A DNA stretch of 64,000 nt from Sphingomonas insulae (GCF_010450875.1 NZ_CP048422.1:1519001-1583000); one strand, 5' to 3'; shown: positions 34,063 through 45,336, numbered from the stretch's first letter. Notes: generated by a model from the letters alone, not told the origin. Numbers and translations: made by a program.

Positions 34063-34602
34063 CTAGGCCCGACGCCACGCGCCCGGTGCAAGATCGTCCA
34101 GCGTCCAGTCGCCGATGCTCCAGCGGATCAGGCGCAGGGTCGGGTGGCCCACGGCTGCGGTCATGCGGCGGACCTGGCGGTTACGGCCTTCGGTGATGGT
34201 GAGCGATAGCCAGGTGTCGGCGATGGACTGGCGGACGCGGATGGGGGGCGTCCTGGGCCAGAGCATCGTCGGCGGCGCAATGCGCGCGGCTGTGGCGGGG
34301 CGGGTCGGGCCGTCCTTCAGCGTGACGCCGCGGCGCAGGCGGTCGAGGGCGTCGTCGTCCGGCGTCCCTTCGACCTGCACCCAATAGGTCTTGGGCAGCT
34401 TGAACCGCGGATCGGCGATACGCGCCTGCAGCCGGCCGTCGTCGGTCAGCAGCAGCAGCCCCTCGCTGTCGCGATCGAGGCGCCCGGCCGGATAGACATC
34501 GGGTACGGCGATATGGTCGGACAGCGTCGCGCGGGTCGTCGGGCTGCCGCGATCGGTGAACTGGCTGAGGACGTCGTACGGCTTGTTGAACAGGATCAGC
34601 AC
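34063..34602 (-). CDS. rluE: 23S rRNA pseudouridine synthase, RsuA/RluB/E/F family
   Basis: 179 residues from GTG 34602 ([15 protein letters not shown]); residues upstream would overlap the neighbouring gene and are not family-like. Diagnostic parts are [33 protein letters not shown] (catalytic Asp in GRLDRD), [10 protein letters not shown] and [23 protein letters not shown]. It has no S4 domain, which fits RluE (pseudouridine 2457 in E. coli numbering) rather than RluB or RsuA. It starts 5 bases after the nucleotidyltransferase stop and may be co-transcribed without sharing function. Confidence 0.87.
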   Translation of the reverse strand: MLILFNKPYDVLSQFTDRGSPTTRATLSDHIAVPDVYPAGRLDRDSEGLLLLTDDGRLQARIADPRFKLPKTYWVQVEGTPDDDALDRLRRGVTLKDGPTRPATAARIAPPTMLWPRTPPIRVRQSIADTWLSLTITEGRNRQVRRMTAAVGHPTLRLIRWSIGDWTLDDLAPGAWRRA

Positions 34603-34607
34603 GGCGG

Positions 34608-35312
34608 CTAGGCCGCGAGCTTCGTCATCCAGCCCTCGGCATGCGCGAACGCGGGTGCATCGTCGACGTCGAGCCAGTCGAGATCGCTGCAATCGACGAT
34701 CTTCGCCGACCCTTCCGCGGCGAGGATGCGGACGCCCTCGGTCAGCGACGGGCTGTCGAGCGTTTCCAGCGCATCGAAAAAGCGATGCGAGATCGCGAAG
34801 ACGCCGGTGTCATAGCAATCGTGCGGCTCCAGCTCCTTGCCGATGCCGACGATCGCATCGCCGTGCGTCGCGACGCAGGTGACGTCGAGCGGGTCGACCC
34901 AGGCATGGCCGAGGCGACGGTCGATGCCGAGGCGCAGCCCGTCGCCGGCGCCGGCCTTCGCCAGCCGGCGATAATGGCGCGGCAGGACGAGGTGGTCGCA
35001 CATCGCCATCACCGCGCCCTCCGGCCCGATCAGCGCCCGTGCCGCCAGCGCGCTGACGCCGTTGGGCTGGTGCCAGTCGGCCATCACCGTCAGCACCTCG
35101 ACCGGCCAGCTGCGGGCGGCGAGGTGCGCGGCGATCGCGTCGGCACCATAGCCCAGCGTCACGACGACGCGGGTCAGCCCCGCCGCCGCCATGCTGTCGA
35201 GCGCATGGTCGATCAGCGCGCGCCCAGCGACCGGGCAGAGCGGCTTGAACGGCGTCACCGAACGAAGCCGGCTGCCCTGTCCGGCGGCGAGCAGCAGGCC
35301 CGTGGCGATCAT
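34608..35312 (-). CDS. Sugar/inositol-phosphate nucleotidyltransferase (probable IPCT-type)
   Basis: 234 residues from ATG 35312, sharing one base with the upstream stop (TGATG). The N-terminus [34 protein letters not shown] is the nucleotidyltransferase signature (L-A-A-G-x-G-S-R, later P-K-like FKPL). MCDHLVLP carries the metal Asp. The family adds a nucleotide to a sugar phosphate. Being coupled to inositol-phosphate synthase on one side, in a cassette with a CDP-alcohol phosphotransferase, suggests CTP:inositol-1-phosphate cytidylyltransferase. That substrate is inferred from context. Confidence 0.8.
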   Translation of the reverse strand: MIATGLLLAAGQGSRLRSVTPFKPLCPVAGRALIDHALDSMAAAGLTRVVVTLGYGADAIAAHLAARSWPVEVLTVMADWHQPNGVSALAARALIGPEGAVMAMCDHLVLPRHYRRLAKAGAGDGLRLGIDRRLGHAWVDPLDVTCVATHGDAIVGIGKELEPHDCYDTGVFAISHRFFDALETLDSPSLTEGVRILAAEGSAKIVDCSDLDWLDVDDAPAFAHAEGWMTKLAA

Positions 35313-36403
35313 CAGGCGGCCTTGATGAAGTCCTCGACCGCGATCTGGGCGAGGTCGTCGGTCATCTGGTGGCGCGGGTGCTTGCAGAAATACGCCGATG
35401 CGGGGTCGATCACGCCGGCGATGCCACGGTCCTTGGCGATCGCGGCGCAGCGGATCATGTCGATCGCGACGCCGGCGCTGTTTGGCGAATCCTCGACCGA
35501 CAGGCGCAGTTCGAGGTTCATCGGCACGCCGCCGAACATCTGGCCTTCCATGCGCAGGAAGCAGACCTTGTTGTCGTTCTGCCACGGCACATAGTCCGAC
35601 GGGCCAATGTGGACGTTGTCGTCGTCGAGCCGTTCCGCCGCCACCGACTGCACCGCTTCGGTCTTCGAGATCTTCTTGGATTCGAGGCGGCGGTGGTTGG
35701 ACATGTTGAGGAAGTCGGTGTTGCCGCCGGTGTTGAGCTGGTAGGTGCGGTCCAGCTTGACGCCGCGCTTGGCGAACAGGTCGGTCAGCACGCGGTGGAC
35801 GATCGTCGCGCCCAGCTGCGCCTTGATGTCGTCGCCGATGATCGCGACGCCGGCATCCTCGAACTTCTTCGCCCAGACGGGGTTGGATGCGATGAAGACG
35901 GGGATGTTGTTGACGAAGGCGACGCCCGCTTCCAGCGCGCATTCGGCGTAGAATTCGGTCGCTTCCTGGCTGCCGACCGGCAGATAGTTCATCAGCACGT
36001 CGGTGCCCGACGCTTTCAGCTCGGCAACGATCTCCGCCTTCGAGGCCTGCGTGTCGTTGGCGACGATGAAGGTGCGGTCGTCCTTATAGTCGGCCATGTG
36101 GTCGGCGACGCCGTCCAGCACCGCGCCCATCTTCACGATGGTGCCGGTCGCGGGCAGGTTCGCGGCGAACACGGCGGTGCAGTTCGGCTTGGCGAACACC
36201 GCCTCGGCGACATCCTTGCCGACCTTGCGCGCATCGACGTCCCAGGCGGCGACGACCTTGATATCCGACGGCTTATAGCCGCCAAGGTCCCAGTGCATCA
36301 GGCCGACGAGATCGTTGGCGCCTTCGCGATAATGCTCCAGCCCCTGGACGAGCGAACTCGCACAGTTGCCGATGCCGACGATGGCGATGTTGATGCTCTT
36401 CAT
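35312..36403 (-). CDS. ino1: Myo-inositol-1-phosphate synthase
   Basis: 363 residues, the short bacterial form. ATG 36403 overlaps the upstream stop by 4 bases (ATGA). Marks are the NAD motif VGIGNCASSLVQGL, NYLPVGSQEATEFYAECALEAGVAFVNNIPVFIAS, GDDIKAQLGATIVHR, and TGGNTDFLNMSNHRRLESKKISKTEAV, which includes catalytic lysines. It converts glucose-6-phosphate to inositol-1(3)-phosphate with bound NAD+. Most proteobacteria lack it. Its coupling to a cytidylyltransferase-like and a CDP-alcohol phosphotransferase gene points to inositol lipid or di-inositol phosphate synthesis. Confidence 0.95.
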   Translation of the reverse strand: MKSINIAIVGIGNCASSLVQGLEHYREGANDLVGLMHWDLGGYKPSDIKVVAAWDVDARKVGKDVAEAVFAKPNCTAVFAANLPATGTIVKMGAVLDGVADHMADYKDDRTFIVANDTQASKAEIVAELKASGTDVLMNYLPVGSQEATEFYAECALEAGVAFVNNIPVFIASNPVWAKKFEDAGVAIIGDDIKAQLGATIVHRVLTDLFAKRGVKLDRTYQLNTGGNTDFLNMSNHRRLESKKISKTEAVQSVAAERLDDDNVHIGPSDYVPWQNDNKVCFLRMEGQMFGGVPMNLELRLSVEDSPNSAGVAIDMIRCAAIAKDRGIAGVIDPASAYFCKHPRHQMTDDLAQIAVEDFIKAA

Positions 36404-37260
36404 GAATGACCCTGTTCGCTTTGATAAAGAATGGACTGCGGCATAATGCCGTGAACGAAACGGCGCTCGATGCGCCGGTGACGATAGAGGCCGATCGCGG
36501 TGACCAGCGTCAGTGGTACGATCTCGAACCACCAGAAGATGCGCGGATTGCCGATCAGGCAGGCAAAGCAGATCGCCCAGACGCGGACGTTGGCGGTCAG
36601 CAGCGACTGGAGCCGCATCACCGGCACCGCGGCAGCGGCATAGGCCGCGGCGAACGCGGGGCGGTCCTCGGCGGCGCCGAAACGGCGTTCGAACGGCATC
36701 GACAGGCGGTCGACGCTGCCGGCGACGCTGTCGTACAGGCGCACCAGGATCATGCCGGTCGGCGTCGGCACCGCGGCGAGCGGCAGCCCGCGGGTGCGGC
36801 GATGGAAACGGGCGCGCTCGCCCTCGTACAGGCTCGACTGTACGGCATGCGCGGCCGCGGCGGTGAGCGCCAGCACCCACCCGTCCAGCGTGCCGACCGT
36901 CCAGGCGAGCGAGAGGTAGATCAGCGCGAAGACGCCATGGTCGCACAGCCCGTCGAGCGTGCGGCCGAGGGCGCTTGCGGTCTTGGTGGCGCGCGCGATC
37001 ATGCCGTCGAGGCCGTCGGCGATCAGCCACGCGACCGAAAAGACGAGGCCGACCAGCGCCATCGCCGGGGCGTGCCAGTGGGAATAGGCCGCCGCGGCGA
37101 TCGTGCCGCAACCCAGCCCGATCACCGACACCGCATTCGCCGACACACCGTGCCGCAGGGCATACGGCAGCAAGGCGTGCGACGCGGGATGAATCAGATA
37201 GAGATTCGATGGGTCCTCGATCCGGCGATCGCGCGAGCCATCCCGGGGAGGCGGTGTCAT
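36400..37260 (-). CDS. CDP-alcohol phosphatidyltransferase family membrane protein
   Basis: 286 residues. The complete family motif D-x2-D-G-x2-A-R-x8-G-x3-D-x3-D starts at ADGLDGMIARA near residue 88. About six membrane helices follow. Such enzymes move a phospho-alcohol group from a CDP carrier to an acceptor alcohol. In this cassette the donor could be CDP-inositol (as with DIPPS and the Rhodothermus inositol-lipid enzyme) or CDP-diacylglycerol with inositol-phosphate as acceptor. First gene of a leftward coupled cassette; the 54-bp gap upstream separates it from nadE, on the same strand. Confidence 0.9.
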   Translation of the reverse strand: MTPPPRDGSRDRRIEDPSNLYLIHPASHALLPYALRHGVSANAVSVIGLGCGTIAAAAYSHWHAPAMALVGLVFSVAWLIADGLDGMIARATKTASALGRTLDGLCDHGVFALIYLSLAWTVGTLDGWVLALTAAAAHAVQSSLYEGERARFHRRTRGLPLAAVPTPTGMILVRLYDSVAGSVDRLSMPFERRFGAAEDRPAFAAAYAAAAVPVMRLQSLLTANVRVWAICFACLIGNPRIFWWFEIVPLTLVTAIGLYRHRRIERRFVHGIMPQSILYQSEQGHS

Positions 37261-37314
37261 CAGGCGTTCATATTGCGCCTTTAAGAACGCAAACGCAATA
37301 TTGTACCGGACGGT

Positions 37315-39363
<2,049 letters not shown>

Positions 39364-39473
39364 CGCGTATCTTGCTAGCCGGGTTGGCCGGCCGGTGCCA
39401 CGGGCAACGTGCAGGCGCCGCGGTGCGATCCGCGTCGTCGCGCGTTCCACCATGCTCATCACGGGAGCATAGC

Positions 39474-39704
39474 ATGACCGACGACACCGCCATCCAGGCC
39501 CGCCGCCGCGAAATCGCGGTCGAGCATCTGCTGTTTAAGACGATCGAATATGTCGAGGCACAGCACCCCGGCCTGCTCGATCATCTGGAGGGCAGCCTCG
39601 ACCACCTCGGCGATCCTGCACGCGACGGGACCAAGGACGACGATGCGGTCCGTGCGATCGCCCGCCGCATGATCGCCGGGGCGCGAACGCAAGGCATGGG
39701 CTGA
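39474..39704 (+). CDS. Small conserved-type hypothetical protein
   Basis: 76 residues from ATG 39474, with GGGAG about 7 bases upstream. Acidic helical protein with no membrane segment or Cys: AIQARRREIAVEHLLFKTIEYVEAQHPGLLDHLEGSLDHLGDPARDG. It reads as two or three amphipathic helices. I do not recognise a family. Its codon use is normal for the region and it stands alone, facing nadE on the other side. Short proteins of this kind occur widely in sphingomonads, as I recall; function unknown. Confidence 0.65.
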   Translation: MTDDTAIQARRREIAVEHLLFKTIEYVEAQHPGLLDHLEGSLDHLGDPARDGTKDDDAVRAIARRMIAGARTQGMG

Positions 39705-39708
39705 GGCA

Positions 39709-39821
39709 GGGGGGGGGGCGCCGCCCCGGACTTGTGCCGGGGGCCACCGGCCGGCAAGGGCATCGCGCGCACCGCCGGCCGCACGCCCGCGGCGCAGCGG
39801 ACGCCGGCACAAGTCCGGGGC
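39709..39821. repeat. 10-G run and 18-bp inverted repeat
   Basis: Ten G in a row (39709-39718) follow the small gene's stop. Then 39723-39740 and 39804-39821 form a perfect 18-bp inverted repeat with 63 bases between. The arms hold GGACTTGTGCC, a sequence typical of sphingomonad REP-like elements. Confidence 0.75.
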
Positions 39822-39837
39822 GAGGGAGAGCGTGGCG

Positions 39838-40203
39838 ATGACGACGGTGTACGGGATCAGGAATTGCGACACGGTGAAGAAGGCGCGGGCCTGGCTGGAT
39901 GCGGCGGGCGTCACTTATGATTTTAACGATTACAAGACCGCCGGGATCGATGCGGAGCGGCTGCGGCGCTGGGTCGACCGCCTCGGCTGGGAAGCCTTGC
40001 TCAACCGCGCCGGCACGACGTTCCGCAAGCTGCCCGATGCCGACAAAACGGGACTCGACGCAGATCGGGCGATCGCACTGATGCTGGCGCAGCCGTCGAT
40101 GGTAAAACGCCCGGTAATCGAAAGGGGCGACGTCCTGCTGGTCGGCTTCAAGCCCGACGCATGGGCGGAGCGGTTCCAGGCGCCGTCCGGATCGGTGGAA
40201 TAG
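39838..40203 (+). CDS. ArsC-family (YffB/Spx-like) protein
   Basis: 121 residues from ATG 39838, preceded by GGGAGAG (39824-39830); a GTG at 39832 is an alternative. The N-terminus TTVYGIRNCDTVKKARAWLDAAGVTYDFNDYKTAGI is the arsenate-reductase-like fold with a single Cys (RNCDTVKKA) rather than a CxxC. SMVKRPVIERGDVLLVGF is the conserved C-terminal loop. YffB-type members seem to be glutathione-linked reductases of unknown substrate rather than arsenate reductases. No ars genes are nearby. Confidence 0.88.
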   Translation: MTTVYGIRNCDTVKKARAWLDAAGVTYDFNDYKTAGIDAERLRRWVDRLGWEALLNRAGTTFRKLPDADKTGLDADRAIALMLAQPSMVKRPVIERGDVLLVGFKPDAWAERFQAPSGSVE

Positions 40204-40240
40204 GACCGGGCCTTCTCGCGCGCTCGTCGATTACAGTTTG

Positions 40241-40586
40241 GTTCACGCGGAGGCGCGGAGGCGCGGAGGTGTCGCGTTCGGGGGGTGTGGTGCGCCCACC
40301 CTTGATCCGTCATCCGACGCATGTCGGACCCGTGGCCTCGGTGCGCTCACTCCTGATCCGTCATCCCGACGTACGTCGGGACCCACGGGCACGCTGACGG
40401 CAGCGTCGGTCCCGACCCTCCGACCGCACCGCGACCATGGGTCCCGACGTACGTCGGGATGACGAAAAATGGCGTGCGTGATCGGCGCCCGGCTTACTCC
40501 CGCGGCCACGCCCCGGCGCCCGGCGCCCGGCGCCCCATCGCCAGCCCTCTTACTTCTTCTCCGCGCCTCCGCGCCTCCGCGTGAAC
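40241..40586. repeat. REP-like repeat cluster with 28-bp outer inverted repeats
   Basis: The outer arms 40241-40268 and 40559-40586 are perfect 28-bp inverted repeats built of the octamer CTCCGCGC three times then GTGAAC (right arm). Inside are three palindromes: TCCGACGCATGTCGGA (40313-40328), CCCGACGTACGTCGGG (40365-40380) and the same sequence again at 40443-40458 in an inverted extended copy. The gap 40204-40638 has no gene. Confidence 0.8.
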
Positions 40587-40638
40587 CGAACCTTCCTCGC
40601 GACCTTCACGCGCACCAATCCCGTCATCCCGCGCCGCA

Positions 40639-42441
40639 CTACGCCTTGTACAAGGCCTCCAGCCGCTCGCCGTACACGCCGCGGATCACATGGCGGCGGA
40701 TCTTCAAGCTCGGCGTCAATTGCTCGTTTTCGATCGCGAACGGCGCATCGGCCAGCACGAAGCGGCGGATGCGCTCGGTGACCGACAGGTCCTTGTTGAC
40801 CCGCTCGATCGCCTGGCCGATCGCGGTGCGATAGGCGCTGTTTTCGGCCAGCTTCTCGAACTTGCACGACGTGCCGTTCGCCGCGCACCATTCCTGCGTC
40901 CAGTCCGGGTCGGGCACCACCAGTGCGACCATATAGGGGCGGCGGTCGCCGGCGATCATCGCCTGCACGATCTCGGGCTGCAACGTCAGCATGCCCTCGA
41001 CCTTCTGCGGCGCGACGTTCTCGCCCTTGTCGTTGATGATGAGGTCCTTCTTGCGATCGGTGATCCTGATCCGCCCCTTGGCGTCGATCTCGCCGATGTC
41101 GCCGGTGTGCAGCCAGCCGTCCTTCAGGACGCGCGCCGTCTCCGCCTCGTTGCGCCAGTAACCGTGCATCACCAGCTCGCCGCGCACCAGGATTTCGCCG
41201 TCGGGCGCGATCACCACCTCGGTATCGTCCAGCGGGGGGCCGACCGAATCCATGCGGATGCCTGCCCGCGGCCGGTTGCAGGATATCACCGGTGCCGCCT
41301 CGGTCTGGCCATAGCCCTGCAGGAAGGTGACGCCCAGCGACTGGAAGAACAGCCCGACCTCCGGCGTCAGCGGCGCACCGCCCGACACCATCGCCTTCAT
41401 CCGCCCGCCGAATTTCTTCGCGATCTTAGGGCGGAACAGCGTGCGCACCAGCAGCTGCGCGGGCCGGTCGACCAGCCGCACACGGCCGTCGTTTTCCTTT
41501 GCGCCGATATCGAGCGCCCTCGCCAGCAGATAGGACGACATGCCGCCCTGCTTCTCGATCGCCTTGCTGATCCGCGTGCGCAGCACCTCGAACAAGCGCG
41601 GCACGACGAACATGATCGTCGGGCGCACCTCTTCGATATTCGCCGCCAGCTTGTCGAGGCTCTCGGCATAATAGATCTGGCCGCCCAGTCCGATCGGGAA
41701 ATGCTGCCCGCCGGTATGTTCATAGGCGTGGGAGAGGGGGAGGAACGACAGGAACACCTCGTCGTCCCAACCGAAATCCTCGGATATCACCGCCGCGCAG
41801 CCCTTGGCGTTGTGCAGGATCGCGCCATGGTGCTGCATCACCCCGCGCGGCGCGCCGCCGGTGCCGCTGGTGTAGATGATGCAGGCGAGGTCGTCGCGCT
41901 GGAAGGTCGCCTGCGCCTCGGCCACCGCCGGGTCGGTCGGATGGTCGGCGATCAGCGTGCGCCAGTCGTGGAAGTCGATGCTGCCCTGCGGCGCCCGCAT
42001 CGCATCGATGCCGATGACCGTCTGTCCGCGGTTGGAGCGCAGCACCGCCTGCAACAGCGTCTTGGCGAGCTTTTCGGTCGACACGATGATCGCGCACGCG
42101 CCCGAATCGGCGATGATATGCGCGTGGTCGCGTTCGGTGTTGGTGATGTAGGTCGGCACGGTGATGCAGCCCGCCGCCATGATGGCAAGGTCGCTGATGC
42201 ACCATTCCGGGCGATTCTCGCTCACCAGCATCACGCGGTCGCCGGGCTTGATGCCGGCCGCCTTCAGCCCGGCGGCGAGGGCGGCGACCTGTCGCGCCGC
42301 CTCCGCCCAGCTGGTCGCCGTCCACGTTCCGCCGATCTTCGCCCACAGGAACGGCGCATCGCCCTTTTCCCGCGCGCGCGTGAAGAACATCGTGACGAGG
42401 TTGGGAAAGGGTTCGAGGCTGCGCGCGGGGGACTGGGTCAA
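40639..42441 (-). CDS. Long-chain acyl-CoA ligase (AMP-binding, FadD15-like)
   Basis: 600 residues, the length of FadD15-type ligases. ATP loop: IIYTSGTGGAPRGVMQHHG (near 180; the family usually has a Lys where Arg stands). Other motifs are FLSFLPLSHAYEHTGG, LQGYGQTEAAPVISCN, DGWLHTGDIGEIDAKGRIRITDRKKDLIINDKGENV. It activates fatty acids as acyl-AMP then acyl-CoA in the cytoplasm. ggt lies 47 bp upstream and pyrD 46 bp before that, all leftward, so they may be one transcript despite unlike functions. Confidence 0.92.
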   Translation of the reverse strand: MTQSPARSLEPFPNLVTMFFTRAREKGDAPFLWAKIGGTWTATSWAEAARQVAALAAGLKAAGIKPGDRVMLVSENRPEWCISDLAIMAAGCITVPTYITNTERDHAHIIADSGACAIIVSTEKLAKTLLQAVLRSNRGQTVIGIDAMRAPQGSIDFHDWRTLIADHPTDPAVAEAQATFQRDDLACIIYTSGTGGAPRGVMQHHGAILHNAKGCAAVISEDFGWDDEVFLSFLPLSHAYEHTGGQHFPIGLGGQIYYAESLDKLAANIEEVRPTIMFVVPRLFEVLRTRISKAIEKQGGMSSYLLARALDIGAKENDGRVRLVDRPAQLLVRTLFRPKIAKKFGGRMKAMVSGGAPLTPEVGLFFQSLGVTFLQGYGQTEAAPVISCNRPRAGIRMDSVGPPLDDTEVVIAPDGEILVRGELVMHGYWRNEAETARVLKDGWLHTGDIGEIDAKGRIRITDRKKDLIINDKGENVAPQKVEGMLTLQPEIVQAMIAGDRRPYMVALVVPDPDWTQEWCAANGTSCKFEKLAENSAYRTAIGQAIERVNKDLSVTERIRRFVLADAPFAIENEQLTPSLKIRRHVIRGVYGERLEALYKA

Positions 42442-42488
42442 CGGGGCTCTCCTGATGCGGCGGCGCTCATCGGGCCGCCGTCGTCATG

Positions 42489-44261
42489 TCATTCGGACGG
42501 GCGGTTGGCGACCGGCGCCATCGGCGTCGGGCGGGCGATGACGCCATCCTCGCCGATCGCGACGCCCTCGCTGCGCGGGTCGGCGGCGCCGATCCAGCGG
42601 CCCTGCCGCCATTCGATCGCATTGGCCTTCAGCCCCATCGGCGCGACCTGCACCCGTTCGCCAAGCGCGACGAGGGCCGGCTGCAACGTCGCCGCGGGCG
42701 TCCCCGCCTCCAGCGTCGCGACCGCGCCGGGGGCGTAGACGAGGCCCAGCCGGATGGCGTCCTCGGCCGACAAATTCCAGTCGAGCACGCCGACCAGCGC
42801 CTTGGCGATCTGTGCGATGATCGTCGATCCGCCCGCCGCGCCCACCGCCAGCCGCACGCTGCCGTCGGCATTGTAGACGATCGTCGGCGCCATCGAACTG
42901 CGCGGCCGCTTGCCGCCCTCCACCCGGTTGGCGACCAGATACGGCGCGCCGGCGGGTCCCGTGGCGACGGGCACGATGTCGAAATCGGTCAGCTGGTTGT
43001 TCAGCACCGTGCCGTCGACCACCAGGCCTGATCCGAACGGCCCTTCGACGGTGGTCGTCACCTCGACCACGTTGCCGTCGCGATCGGCGACGGCAAGGTC
43101 GGTGGTGCCCGCCACCTCGCTGACCGGGGCGGGGGTGCGGGCCGGCGCGCCCGGCGGCGTGCCGGCGGTGACGTTCGCCATCGTCGCATCAGGCGAGATT
43201 AGCGCGGATCGCGACGCGAGATAGGCGGGATCGAGCATGCCCTTCACCGGCACGCGGACATAGTCGGGGTCGCCGACGTACAGGTTGCGATCGGCATAGG
43301 CGAGGCGCGAGGATTCGGCGAACAGGTGCCAGGCGACGGGCGATTCCTTGCCGAGCTTGCCCATGTCGAACCGTTCGAGCTGCTTCAGGATCATCATCAC
43401 CGTGATCCCGCCCGACGACGGCGGCCCCATGCCGCAGATCCTGTAGCTGCGGTACGGCACGCAGATCGTGTCGCGGGGGCGGGCGTCGTAGCTGGCAAGG
43501 TCGTCGGTCGTCATCTTCGACGGGTTGCGCGCCGCGCCGTTCACCGCCGCGACAATCTTCGCCGCCTGCGGCCCGACATAAAAGCTGTCCGGCCCCTGGC
43601 GGGCGATCCGCTGGAGCAGCGCCGCCTGCGCCGGATTGCGCAGGATGCCGTCGGCGGGAACGGTGAAGGTCGCAATCGCCTCCGGCGTCAAATGGTCGCC
43701 GAACGATTCGCCCGAATGCCGGAAACGCGGACTGACGCGAAAGCCGTCGCGGGCCAGCCGGATCGCCGGTTCGAACAATCTGGCCCAGGGCAGCTTGCCC
43801 GCCTGTCGATGCGCCAGCGCCATGCCGCGCAGCGCGCCCGGCACGCCGACGCTGCGCCCGCCCGGCACCGCGTTCGGATGGCTCAGCGGCTGGCCGCTCG
43901 CGTCGTAGAACCATTTGCCGTCGGCGGCGGCGGGGGCGGTTTCGCGCGCGTCGATCGTCGTGACCTTGCCCGTCTTCGCCGCATGGCTGACCCAGAAGCT
44001 GCCGCCGCCGATGCCCGAACTCTGCGGCTCGACGACGTTCAGCGCCAGCATCGTCGCGATCGCGGCATCGGTGGCGCTGCCGCCCGCCTTCAGGATTTCG
44101 ACCCCCGCCGCGGCCGCCCGCGGATCGGCGGCGCTGACCATGCCCGGCGCCCCGGCGGCCGCCTTGGCATGTTGGCGCGCGACGGGCGGGCTGCCGGCCG
44201 CATGGGCGGCGGGCGGGACGCTCGCCAGCAGGGGGGCGATCGCGATCAACAGTGTCTTCAT
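42489..44261 (-). CDS. ggt: Gamma-glutamyltransferase
   Basis: 590 residues from ATG 44261 (MKTLLIAIAPLLAS); the signal peptide ends AHA-AG, so the enzyme is periplasmic. The proenzyme cuts itself before a Thr: here GTTDLAVADRDGNVVEVT near residue 395, followed by the glycine-rich substrate loop GPFGSGLVVDGTVLNNQLTDF and RPRSSMAPTIVYNADGS. The N-terminal part has AVDARETAPAA-like TIDARETAP. It splits glutathione and transfers gamma-glutamyl groups. Located between pyrD and the acyl-CoA ligase. Confidence 0.94.
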   Translation of the reverse strand: MKTLLIAIAPLLASVPPAAHAAGSPPVARQHAKAAAGAPGMVSAADPRAAAAGVEILKAGGSATDAAIATMLALNVVEPQSSGIGGGSFWVSHAAKTGKVTTIDARETAPAAADGKWFYDASGQPLSHPNAVPGGRSVGVPGALRGMALAHRQAGKLPWARLFEPAIRLARDGFRVSPRFRHSGESFGDHLTPEAIATFTVPADGILRNPAQAALLQRIARQGPDSFYVGPQAAKIVAAVNGAARNPSKMTTDDLASYDARPRDTICVPYRSYRICGMGPPSSGGITVMMILKQLERFDMGKLGKESPVAWHLFAESSRLAYADRNLYVGDPDYVRVPVKGMLDPAYLASRSALISPDATMANVTAGTPPGAPARTPAPVSEVAGTTDLAVADRDGNVVEVTTTVEGPFGSGLVVDGTVLNNQLTDFDIVPVATGPAGAPYLVANRVEGGKRPRSSMAPTIVYNADGSVRLAVGAAGGSTIIAQIAKALVGVLDWNLSAEDAIRLGLVYAPGAVATLEAGTPAATLQPALVALGERVQVAPMGLKANAIEWRQGRWIGAADPRSEGVAIGEDGVIARPTPMAPVANRPSE

Positions 44262-44307
44262 CGCCGCAAAGCCTAACGGCTGGTCCGGCGAGGGCAACCC
44301 GCTTGTG

Positions 44308-45336
44308 CTACCCCGCCGCTACGGCATCGGCGATGCTCGCATGGCCATCGCGGACGAGGCAGGCGTCGAGGGCGGCGAGGATGCGCCGCGCGAGGCCCGG
44401 CCCCTCGAACACCAGCGCCGAATACAGCTGCACCAGGCTCGCGCCCGCCCGGATGCGGGCATAGGCCTCCGCCCCGCTGTCGATCCCGCCCGCCGCGATC
44501 AGCGCGATGCCGCCGCCAGTCGCGCTGCGCACGTCGGCCAGCCGCTGCCGCGCCAGCACCGCCAGCGGCGCTCCCGACAGCCCGCCGGTCTGGTCGGCGT
44601 GCGGCGATCGCAGCGGCGGGCGCGAGACGGTGGTGTTGCCCATGATGATCGCATCCAGCCGATGCGCGATCGCCGCGCGTGCGATCCCGTCGATCGCCGC
44701 CGTATCCAGATCGGGCGCGACCTTCAGGAACAGGGGCGTGTCTCCCCGCGCCGCTGTGCACGCGGCCAGCAGGTCGTCCAGCGCCGCGCCGTGTTGCAGG
44801 TCGCGCAGCCCCGGCGTATTGGGCGATGAGATGTTGATCGTGACATAGTCGGCGATCGGCGCGGCGGCGGTGACGCCCGCGACGTAATCGGCGACGCGGT
44901 CGGCCGCATCCTTGTTGGCGCCGACGTTGATGCCCAGCCGGCCGGTGCCGCGCGTCGCGCGCCGCGCGCGCGCCAGTCCCGCCTCGAGCCCGCCGTTGTT
45001 GAACCCCATCCGGTTGATGACCGCACGATCCGCAACCAGCCGGAACAGCCGCGGCTTGGGGTTGCCGGCTTGGGGCAGGGGCGTCAGCGTCCCGATCTCC
45101 ACCGCGCCGAAGCCCAGCCCGAACAACCCCGCGATCGCCACCCCGTCCTTGTCGAGGCCGGCGGCGACGCCGAGCGGATTGGCGAACGTCAGCGCGCCGA
45201 TCCGGGTGGCGAGGCGGGCATTCGCCTTCGCGGCGGGGTAGGGCAGCGTCGCCCGCACGCCCAGCGCCTTCAGCGTCAGGGCGTGCGCACGCTCGGCATC
45301 GAGGGCGAAGAGTAGCGGGCGAAGGGCATAGGACAT
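44308..45336 (-). CDS. pyrD: Dihydroorotate dehydrogenase (quinone), class 2
   Basis: 342 residues from ATG 45336 (MSYALRPLLFALDAERAH); a Met six residues earlier is possible. An N-terminal helical membrane-binding part precedes the barrel. FMN and substrate motifs are GVAAGLDKDG, INRMGFNNGGLEAGLA, TINISSPNTPGLRDLQ (the class-2 catalytic Ser) and IAAGGIDSGAEAYARIRAGASLVQLYSALVFEGP. It oxidises dihydroorotate in pyrimidine synthesis, passing electrons to ubiquinone. It is the first gene of a leftward set with ggt and the acyl-CoA ligase. Confidence 0.96.
   Translation of the reverse strand: MSYALRPLLFALDAERAHALTLKALGVRATLPYPAAKANARLATRIGALTFANPLGVAAGLDKDGVAIAGLFGLGFGAVEIGTLTPLPQAGNPKPRLFRLVADRAVINRMGFNNGGLEAGLARARRATRGTGRLGINVGANKDAADRVADYVAGVTAAAPIADYVTINISSPNTPGLRDLQHGAALDDLLAACTAARGDTPLFLKVAPDLDTAAIDGIARAAIAHRLDAIIMGNTTVSRPPLRSPHADQTGGLSGAPLAVLARQRLADVRSATGGGIALIAAGGIDSGAEAYARIRAGASLVQLYSALVFEGPGLARRILAALDACLVRDGHASIADAVAAG

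Noticed and set aside
39838..40203. Arsenate reductase of an ars operon
   Set aside because: There is one Cys in the YffB/Spx-like context and no arsR, arsB or acr3 gene nearby.
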